From NCBI GenBank assembly GCA_013215025.1, contig JABSRR010000036.1, forward strand, positions 1-10,082: a DNA stretch of 10,082 bases, written 5' to 3'. Below the pieces are notes generated by a model, which was not told the origin of the DNA, ran no database searches, and saw only the letters and a program-made list of their open reading frames with translations. The translations under genes were made by a program, and so were the position numbers. This DNA is from Pseudomonadales bacterium (lineage in GTDB: Bacteria > Pseudomonadota > Gammaproteobacteria > Pseudomonadales > DT-91). Shown in pieces: positions 1 through 4,480 of this stretch (positions are counted from its first letter, which is position 1; each line of letters opens with the position of its first letter).

Positions 1-182
1 AGCATATATCGCAGCAGGCTTGGGATGAGTGGCAAGCGCATCAAACACGCTTGATTAACGAAAAGCAGCTGAGCCTGATGGATCCTCAGGCACGCCAATA
101 TTTAAATCAACAGCAGCAGCTGTTTTTTGCCGGTGAGGCCTACGACCAAGCTGAAGGCTATGTGCCTGAAGAGGGCAGCTAG
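1..182 (+). CDS. yggX: YggX-type Fe(2+)-trafficking / oxidative damage protection protein (3' part)
   Basis: Only the C-terminal 59 codons are visible, read from base 3 to the TAG at 180-182; the family is about 90 residues long, so roughly the first third lies outside the window. The visible part has the family landmarks: the [19 protein letters not shown] stretch (compare AWAQWQTKQTMLINEKKL as I recall it from E. coli) and the closing EGYVPEE. YggX is a small cytosolic protein linked to iron handling and protection of iron-sulfur proteins from oxidants. It normally sits next to mutY, which would be expected just to the left. No clear hairpin terminator follows; a tRNA-Phe promoter starts about 60 bases downstream. 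Confidence 0.92.
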   Translation, partial: HISQQAWDEWQAHQTRLINEKQLSLMDPQARQYLNQQQQLFFAGEAYDQAEGYVPEEGS

Positions 183-241
183 CAGAGCTGATTAAAGTTT
201 CGACGATCTGTTTTGCTGGCCTTAAAATCGAACAAAAAGGC

Positions 242-270
242 TTGACGAAAAAAAGGCAAAACGGTTTAAT
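242..270 (+). promoter_or_regulatory. Promoter of the tRNA-Phe gene
   Basis: A -35 box TTGACG (242-247) and a -10 box TTTAAT (265-270) are separated by exactly 17 bases. The -10 box is followed by the GC-rich stretch ACGCGCC, the kind of discriminator found at stable-RNA promoters under stringent (ppGpp) control. Transcription would start near 277, about 28 bases before the mature tRNA. The boxes and spacing are seen directly; stringent control is inferred from the discriminator. Confidence 0.8.
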
Positions 271-284
271 ACGCGCCTTTCTCA

Positions 285-301
285 ATTAAGCATTGCTTAA
301 T
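285..301 (+). repeat. 17-base palindrome in the tRNA-Phe leader
   Basis: ATTAAGCA and TGCTTAAT are perfect reverse complements around a single central T, ending three bases before the mature tRNA. In the transcript this could form a short hairpin just 5' of the RNase P cleavage site. It could also be a protein-binding palindrome downstream of the tRNA start site. I have no evidence that separates the two. Confidence 0.5.
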
Positions 302-304
302 CCT

Positions 305-380
305 GCCCGGATAGCTCAGTTGGTAGAGCAGAGGATTGAAAATCCTCGTGTCGGTGGTTCGATTCCGCCTCCGGGCACCA
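305..380 (+). tRNA. tRNA-Phe (anticodon GAA)
   Basis: This is a complete 76-base cloverleaf with CCA encoded. The acceptor stem pairs GCCCGGA (305-311) with TCCGGGC (370-376). The anticodon stem GAGGA/TCCTC (331-335/343-347) encloses the loop TTGAAAA with anticodon GAA at 338-340. The T arm pairs GGTGG (353-357) with CCGCC (365-369), with one T-G pair, around TTCGATT. It is nearly identical to the E. coli tRNA-Phe as I recall it. Its own strong promoter lies upstream and a T-rich stretch follows the CCA. tRNA-Phe genes are common integration sites, but I see no second copy of the 3' end in this window. Confidence 0.98.
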
Positions 381-676
381 TTTCTTTTCAAACATCTATC
401 AACATTTACCAATATTTGTCGCTCAAATACGAAGTGTTTTATGTTGCGCTTTAAAAACGTTTATTGCCTTATCTGGCGCTTAGAGCTTTAATTTTCTTGC
501 TTGTACCCATTCGTTGCCATGCCCTAATTTGCTTAGCCAGCAAAGAAAGAATGGCTCAATTTGAAATCTTGTGACAGTCAAATTACTGTTTACAAATAAG
601 CTCATTACATTGATTATAGTGCTCGATAACCATGGTTTCACAGTTATCAATGACTTAACTTAAAGGACTAGCCACA
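381..676. other. Gene-free AT-rich region between tRNA-Phe and the repeat protein
   Basis: I find no convincing gene in these 296 bases on either strand. The left half is featureless apart from the T-rich TTTCTTTTC just after the tRNA, which may help end its transcript. The right half carries a candidate promoter (589-617). It also carries small inverted repeats: ACAGT/ACTGT (574-578/585-589), which runs into the -35 box; the palindrome AACCATGGTT (628-637); and GATAAC/GTTATC (625-630/643-648) in the probable 5' leader. Together these suggest a regulated promoter for the gene at 677, but each is short enough to occur by chance. Confidence 0.5.
589..617 (+). promoter_or_regulatory. Candidate promoter for the exported repeat protein
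   Basis: TTTACA (589-594) and GATTAT (612-617) have 17-base spacing. The -35 box matches the sigma-70 consensus at 5 of 6 positions and the -10 box at 4 of 6. TATAGT at 615-620 is an alternative -10 with poorer spacing. The inverted repeat ACAGT-N6-ACTGT at 574-589 touches the -35 box and could be an operator. This is a moderate match in an AT-rich region. Confidence 0.35.
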
Positions 677-1210
677 ATGAAAATTTTAAAACATGTTTTA
701 AGCATAAGTGCATTAATTATGCTGTCGACCAATCTCCTCGCGGATGCGCATATCTGGCATATTAAGGGTATTCATCCTGAGGGGCAGGAACTTTTGGCGA
801 TTAAAGCGATTGGCCCGAAGGGCGAGCTGCATGCGGTCAAGGCGCTGTACGATGATCAAAGCCATGTATTAGATATTAAGGTGCTCGATAGCGACGGTAA
901 AGTAATGCACGCTGTTAAGGCTGTGGATGAAAAAAGTGATACCTTACATGGGGTCAAGGCAATCACAGATAGCGGTGAAATATTAGACATTAAAGCTATC
1001 GATTCTGCGGGTAAGCGATACCCTGTAAAGGCTGTCGTGGGTAAGTCGAATACCATGAGTGTGAAAATTATCAATGCGGATGGCAGCAATTGGGCTATCA
1101 AAGCGATTTCACCGTCTGGTCAGATCTTTGATGTAAAAGCGCTTAACTTTAGCGACGACAGCACCATGCATATAAAAGCGGTTCCGCATTTACACCAGCT
1201 GGGCAAATAA
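677..1210 (+). CDS. Exported lysine-repeat protein of unknown function
   Basis: This is a 177-residue protein with start ATG at 677 and an AAAGGA ribosome binding site at 662-667, nine bases upstream. The N terminus is a signal peptide: MKILK, a hydrophobic stretch to about residue 20, then a likely signal peptidase I site at LLADA-HIW (Ala24) or LLA-DAH. The rest is a tandem repeat. Lysines fall at residues 30, 43, 55, 68, 81, 94, 106, 118, 130, 142, 154 and 167, always 12 or 13 apart, and each sits in (I/V)-K-(A/G/V/I)-(I/V/L). Many repeats have a turn (DSDGK, DSAGK, SPSGQ) between the motifs. The regular strand-turn pattern suggests a beta solenoid or similar repeat fold in the periplasm or outside the cell. 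I have a vague memory of similar VKAI-repeat proteins in marine bacteria but cannot name a family or function. The gene appears to stand alone. Confidence 0.85.
   Translation: MKILKHVLSISALIMLSTNLLADAHIWHIKGIHPEGQELLAIKAIGPKGELHAVKALYDDQSHVLDIKVLDSDGKVMHAVKAVDEKSDTLHGVKAITDSGEILDIKAIDSAGKRYPVKAVVGKSNTMSVKIINADGSNWAIKAISPSGQIFDVKALNFSDDSTMHIKAVPHLHQLGK
749..1189 (+). repeat. Twelve protein repeats of 12-13 residues
   Basis: Residues 25-171 of the exported protein hold twelve copies of an x-(I/V)-K-A-(I/V/L) core followed by a polar turn. Lysine spacing is 13,12,13,13,13,12,12,12,12,12,13. LDIK/FDVK-type copies are interspersed with HAVK-type copies, hinting at a 25-residue double repeat. DNA identity between copies is low, so the repeat is old or held by selection at the protein level rather than recently expanded. 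Confidence 0.85.
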
Positions 1211-1277
1211 GCCCTAGCGTGTTAATGGCTGCTAATGCTCTCCATGCAGCGGCAGCTTCAATCGTTTTACAGCACGA

Positions 1278-1326
1278 TTAACAGTTATATGCGCTGTGTT
1301 TGCATCTCCGCTCATATAACTGTTAA
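1278..1326. repeat. Perfect 14-bp inverted repeat with 21-base loop
   Basis: TTAACAGTTATATG (1278-1291) and CATATAACTGTTAA (1313-1326) are exact reverse complements. The repeat lies between the repeat-protein stop and the flavoprotein start. TTTTT follows at 1331-1335, four bases after the stem. On the plus strand it could be a weak factor-independent terminator for the upstream gene, but the stem has only three G-C pairs and a long loop. An operator or a processed RNA hairpin is equally possible. Confidence 0.55.
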
Positions 1327-1370
1327 GTACTTTTTCGCTGTGCTTGCCTTATCCGATCTTTTATAAACAG

Positions 1371-2873
1371 ATGCGAAAACTTTTTGCCGATATAGCAGGG
1401 CTAGGCATATTGGATTCGCCTGCTGTACTCAATCACTATGCTGAAAATACCACCGGCATAGGCTTTGCGCCTGCGCTGGTGCTTAAGCCACAGACTGCAC
1501 AGCAGCTGCAAGCTGTGGTGGCGATTGCGTCAAAGCATCAGCTGCCGCTCTATCCGGTCAGTCAGGGTAAAAACTGGGGTTTAGGCTCGAGGGCTCTGCC
1601 TGAGGCAGGTGCAATAAGCGTAGACCTTGGCGACATGCAGCAGATCCGCCATTTTAATCCTCAAACGGGGCGCGTTGTGGTGCAGCCGGGCGTAACCTTT
1701 CTGCAGCTGGCAAACTTTTTACAAGCCAGCCAAAGTGCTTGGCAGGCATCCGTGATTGGTGGCTCGCCCGAAGCCAGCGTGTTGGCGAATGCACTGGAAC
1801 GCGGCGATGGTATTGGGCGTATGGGTGACCGTGCGGCAAGTATCGTAGCTGTAGAGGCGGTACTCGGTAATGGCGAGTTGTTTTCTGATATTACAGAATT
1901 GCATGCTGATGCTGTCAGCGCATCTGACCAAACAGCGTTACAAGTTGAGACCGGCCCGCAGTTATCGCAGCTCTTTATTCAGTCAAATTTTGCAATTGTT
2001 TCGGCGGTAGAAATTCAGCTAACAGCTAAAGCCGGTAGAACACGTTTTGTGATGGCCGAGCTACACAGCACTGATGACTGGCAGCAGCATATTGTTGCGC
2101 TGCAGCGATTAATGCAGGAACAACTCATTGACCCAAGGTCGATCAGCTTCTGGAATCAAGCCAAGCGCTTGGCCAGAGATAAGCGCCGCATTGAATGCTC
2201 AGCCGAAGAATTGGCAGCATCTAATCTATGCAGCTGGCATCTTTCATGGTTTATTCAAACAATTGAGCCGCAGTTGCTAGCCGCTAAATGGTCAATGGTA
2301 TCGAGCATATTGGGGCCTTTAGAGCCGTCACTCGATGTTTTCGACGATGTCGAAGGGCAACAGCAAATCCCCAGTCTTGCTAGCGGCCATCCAAGTTTTG
2401 ACAATATTCAAAGTCTTTATTTTGAGTCTACCGCCGAGCATGCGCAGTTACCTTTATCCGAGCGCCATCCAGAGCAAGACGGTTGCGGCTGTATTTGGCT
2501 GTGTTTGGCAACAGAGCCAAAGCCTGAGCAGTTGCCGGCGCAGTTGGCTGCCTTTGAAGCCTGTATGTTAGCGCAGGGCTTCTTACCAAATATCGGCATG
2601 CAGTTTGTCAGTCACTCGCGATTGCATGTATTTATTGCGATTATTTTTGCACGTGGTGACCGGCAAGACAACGCGATGGACTCGCATGCCTTAGCCTGTC
2701 ACGACAGTCTGCTGGCCATAGCTAGAGATTTCTCGATGCCGCTGGTGCGTTTAGGCTTGCCTTCAATGGCTAAGGCGGCTCAGTTATCTGAGCCAAGGCG
2801 TCGATTATTACTGCAATTGAAGCAGTCGCTGGATCCTGAGCAGGTTATTGCCCCGCAAAAACATATTGTTTAA
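1371..2873 (+). CDS. FAD-binding oxidoreductase, PCMH/VAO-type
   Basis: The protein is 500 residues from ATG 1371. A TTG at 1344 in the same frame would add nine residues, but it has no ribosome binding site and the added residues do not look conserved; the site before 1371 is also weak. The N-terminal half is the FAD-binding domain of the p-cresol methylhydroxylase / vanillyl-alcohol oxidase superfamily. It has YPVSQGKNWGLGSR (61-74, compare PISTGKNxGYG in PCMH), VVVQPGVTFLQL (102-113), and an ALERGDGIGRMGDR segment (141-154) like the NTMDRGVGYTPYGD region. The C-terminal half is the substrate cap, ending with the typical LDPEQVIAP. Such enzymes oxidise phenols, alcohols, hydroxyacids or sugars; the substrate cannot be read here, and I could not locate a residue for covalent FAD attachment. 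There is no signal peptide, so it is probably cytosolic. It is convergent with the secretion operon (15 bases between stop codons), so probably not part of it. Confidence 0.85.
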   Translation: MRKLFADIAGLGILDSPAVLNHYAENTTGIGFAPALVLKPQTAQQLQAVVAIASKHQLPLYPVSQGKNWGLGSRALPEAGAISVDLGDMQQIRHFNPQTGRVVVQPGVTFLQLANFLQASQSAWQASVIGGSPEASVLANALERGDGIGRMGDRAASIVAVEAVLGNGELFSDITELHADAVSASDQTALQVETGPQLSQLFIQSNFAIVSAVEIQLTAKAGRTRFVMAELHSTDDWQQHIVALQRLMQEQLIDPRSISFWNQAKRLARDKRRIECSAEELAASNLCSWHLSWFIQTIEPQLLAAKWSMVSSILGPLEPSLDVFDDVEGQQQIPSLASGHPSFDNIQSLYFESTAEHAQLPLSERHPEQDGCGCIWLCLATEPKPEQLPAQLAAFEACMLAQGFLPNIGMQFVSHSRLHVFIAIIFARGDRQDNAMDSHALACHDSLLAIARDFSMPLVRLGLPSMAKAAQLSEPRRRLLLQLKQSLDPEQVIAPQKHIV

Positions 2874-2888
2874 GCAGTTGGTCAAAAC

Positions 2889-3308
2889 TTACTGCAAGGC
2901 TTTAAACGCTGCCTGCAAAGATTCGCTTGGGTTGTCGCCAAGTGATAGTTGCTTCAAGAAAGTAGCCTCTGCAATCGCGTTCTGCTGATCACTGGCTCCG
3001 GCAGCCTGTTTTAAGCGTTTAATGCTTGCAAATGCCTGCTCAGCTGATGCGCCTCGCTCAAGCTCATGCTCTAACATCTCACAACACAGTTCAGTGTCGC
3101 CTTGCTGAATGGCCTGCGTTAACGCCACGTCTGCTTGAGTGCCTGCGAACCATGCCTGAAAAAAAGCCGGCTGTACTTTATTCATGAGCTGGGCAATTTG
3201 CTCGCCTTGATAGCCTAATTCAACCGCAATAGGGCCCACCGCTTGATTAAGCTTGAGTCTTAAATCGCTGATCGTTGCGTGTAACTGTTGTTGTTGATTT
3301 ATATCCAT
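2889..3308 (-). CDS. Small helical protein, last gene of the secretion operon, function unknown
   Basis: The protein is 139 residues from the ATG at 3308-3306, with a weak GGAT ribosome binding site. It starts 28 bases after the stop of the secreted-protein gene, so it is almost certainly co-transcribed with it. It has no signal peptide, membrane segment or double-glycine leader, so it should stay in the cytosol. It is rich in Gln, Ala, Leu and Glu. The whole sequence looks alpha-helical, with a Gln-run start, an aromatic patch PAFFQAWFAG (47-56), and a Cys pair in TELCCEMLEHELERG (72-86). I do not recognise the family. Its place right after the cargo gene suggests immunity, a secretion chaperone or a regulator, but nothing in the sequence decides among these. 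Confidence 0.75.
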   Translation of the reverse strand: MDINQQQQLHATISDLRLKLNQAVGPIAVELGYQGEQIAQLMNKVQPAFFQAWFAGTQADVALTQAIQQGDTELCCEMLEHELERGASAEQAFASIKRLKQAAGASDQQNAIAEATFLKQLSLGDNPSESLQAAFKALQ

Positions 3309-3336
3309 AATAATTATCCGATGATAAATTGCTTAG

Positions 3337-4413
3337 TTACCAGCCGCTGAAAGCATGTTTGATCGCGTGGCCTGCACTTTTGGCCGTATGGCTCACTGTA
3401 TGACTGACATGCTTAGCCGTATGTTCTGCCTCGTGACCAATATTTTTGGCTGCGTGTTCAGCTTCATGGCCAAGGTGTTGAGCGGTATGCACAGCCTCGT
3501 GGCTGAGATGTTTAGCATCATGTTCTATATCATGGGCGGCACTTTTGACGTTATGACTAAAGTTATGCCCAAGGTCTTGAAAACTGTGACCTATATCTTG
3601 CCCAGCGCCACTTAGCCAGTGTGAGGTCTCTTTCGCGGCATGTTCAAAGGGCTTGGTGTTAATTTCAGCGCTAAAGCCAACTTTTACGCCGCAGATATCA
3701 ATTCCAATGGCACCTTGTAAACCAAACTTAAGCTCATGATCATGGTATTCGCCGTCGAAACTACCGCCGACTCCGGTTTCACCCACCGAAGCGCCAACCG
3801 TGCCGGTACCGCCTGTGCCATCAACTTCGCCGCCCACGGTGCTGCTGACTTTTACTCCCGCGTCATCAAAAGCACCAGCTGAGCCTTTAGCGCCGTAATG
3901 GCCATGACCGTGATAAACATCGCCATCGGCTTTTGCTTCGGTGCCCATTTTAGCGTCGACTTTGGCTGAGGCAGAGACATTGGTATTCTCGGTACCCACG
4001 CGAGAGTCAACTTCGCCTTTCGCCTCAACTGCGCTGCCCGCTTTGGCAGAAAACCCGCTGTCTTCTTTATCGCTGTGAATTTCACCGGTGGCGCCGTCTA
4101 AAACTTCGACACTACCGCTGGCTTTGACATCTGAATATTCAGTTTTGGCCTCGGCGCTAGCTGAGGCGGTTGCATCAACGCCTACCGTAGCTGAAGCCTG
4201 GGTTTCACCGTTGCTATGTTGATAGCTATAGCCAGTTGTTTTCACTTCAGCATCAGCGTGTGCCTTTGCTTCATAGCCGTCGCCGCTGTGGCTGGTGCTT
4301 ACGCTATCTTCCTCATCTAGCCCAGCATGGTGGGATTTGCCACTGCCGCCTGCGACGCCTTTTAGTTTATCGAGCGGAATATCGCCCTCGATATCATCAA
4401 ATCCATCACTCAT
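3337..4413 (-). CDS. Large double-glycine-leader secreted protein with histidine-rich hendecad tail
   Basis: The protein is 358 residues. ATG at 4413-4411 has a good AAGAGGG site seven bases upstream; another ATG at 4418 is out of frame. Residues 1-23 form a leader ending VAGG, with Ile -12, Leu -7, Val -4, Gly -2 and Gly -1, the pattern read by C39 peptidases. The peptidase-containing exporter lies upstream in the same operon. The mature part would be about 335 residues. Residues 27-120 are acidic and polar. Residues 45-215 alternate small/nonpolar and polar residues (ASATVGVDATASASAEAK), as in beta strands or aggregating proteins. There is a Gly-rich stretch (195-220) and a more compact patch with the only cysteine (GIDICGVKVGFSAEI, 237-251). 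Residues 283-358 are seven helical 11-residue repeats rich in His. No known family or catalytic motif is seen. It may be a large bacteriocin, toxin, adhesin or surface protein; a metal-binding role for the tail is possible. Confidence 0.85.
   Translation of the reverse strand: MSDGFDDIEGDIPLDKLKGVAGGSGKSHHAGLDEEDSVSTSHSGDGYEAKAHADAEVKTTGYSYQHSNGETQASATVGVDATASASAEAKTEYSDVKASGSVEVLDGATGEIHSDKEDSGFSAKAGSAVEAKGEVDSRVGTENTNVSASAKVDAKMGTEAKADGDVYHGHGHYGAKGSAGAFDDAGVKVSSTVGGEVDGTGGTGTVGASVGETGVGGSFDGEYHDHELKFGLQGAIGIDICGVKVGFSAEINTKPFEHAAKETSHWLSGAGQDIGHSFQDLGHNFSHNVKSAAHDIEHDAKHLSHEAVHTAQHLGHEAEHAAKNIGHEAEHTAKHVSHTVSHTAKSAGHAIKHAFSGW
3340..3567 (-). repeat. Seven hendecad (11-residue) His-rich repeats at the cargo C terminus
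   Basis: Residues 283-358 divide into six exact 11-mers and a final 10-mer, each starting with His and each with a second His four residues later, for example HDIEHDAKHLS, HEAVHTAQHLG, HEAEHAAKNIG and HEAEHTAKHVS. There are 17 histidines in 76 residues. Small or nonpolar residues at positions 3, 7 and 10 give the 4-3-4 spacing of a hendecad helix. His i/i+4 pairs on a helix are a known metal-chelating geometry and also make a helix pH-sensitive. The repeat is exact in length at protein level but imperfect at DNA level. Confidence 0.88.
4345..4413 (-). other. Double-glycine leader of the secreted protein (residues 1-23)
   Basis: The leader is acidic at the start (DGFDDIEGD) and ends in LDKLKGVAGG, cut before Ser24. 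Hydrophobic residues at -12, -7 and -4 and Gly-Gly at -2/-1 fit the C39 leader consensus. Cleavage is inferred; it would take place in the N-terminal domain of the neighbouring exporter during export. Confidence 0.82.
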
Positions 4414-4480
4414 GTCATGTCCCTCTTGTCTGAATATTTATAGCTCAACTGATTGCAGAGGTGTGCTGCGTTAAATCAAG
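4414..4480 (-). promoter_or_regulatory. Spacer between exporter and cargo genes, with strong RBS and possible internal promoter
   Basis: This 67-base gap is the longest in the operon. It holds the cargo's AAGAGGG ribosome binding site (4421-4427), clearly better than those of the transporter genes. On the minus strand an AT-rich TATAAATATT lies about 20-30 bases upstream of that site and could be a -10 region, but no good -35 box stands at the right distance. A stronger site for the cargo fits a need for more substrate than exporter. The internal promoter is only a possibility. Confidence 0.4.

Noticed and set aside
200..243. Terminator hairpin after yggX (GCCTT/AAGGC)
   Set aside because: The stem is only five bases with a wide loop, and no T-run follows on the plus strand.
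55..285. Minus-strand 76-residue open frame over yggX and the tRNA promoter
   Set aside because: It is antisense to yggX and covers a convincing tRNA promoter; the product has no recognisable features.
1276..1328. Integron attC site
   Set aside because: The right end fits GTTRRRY, but the left end GATTAAC does not fit RYYYAAC, the arms are perfectly paired without the extrahelical base, the element is short, and no integrase or cassette array is visible.
1344..1370. TTG start nine codons upstream for the flavoprotein
   Set aside because: There is no ribosome binding site before it and the added residues look unconserved; ATG at 1371 gives the usual family N terminus.
3340..3567. CRISPR-like or tandem DNA repeat with 33-base period
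   Set aside because: The 33-base period comes from 11-residue protein repeats in frame; the DNA copies are imperfect and have no spacers.
3355..3615. Plus-strand open frame opposite the cargo tail
   Set aside because: It is a shadow of the repetitive His-rich coding strand: a Met-rich product with no ribosome binding site, and the sense strand has clear leader and repeat structure.
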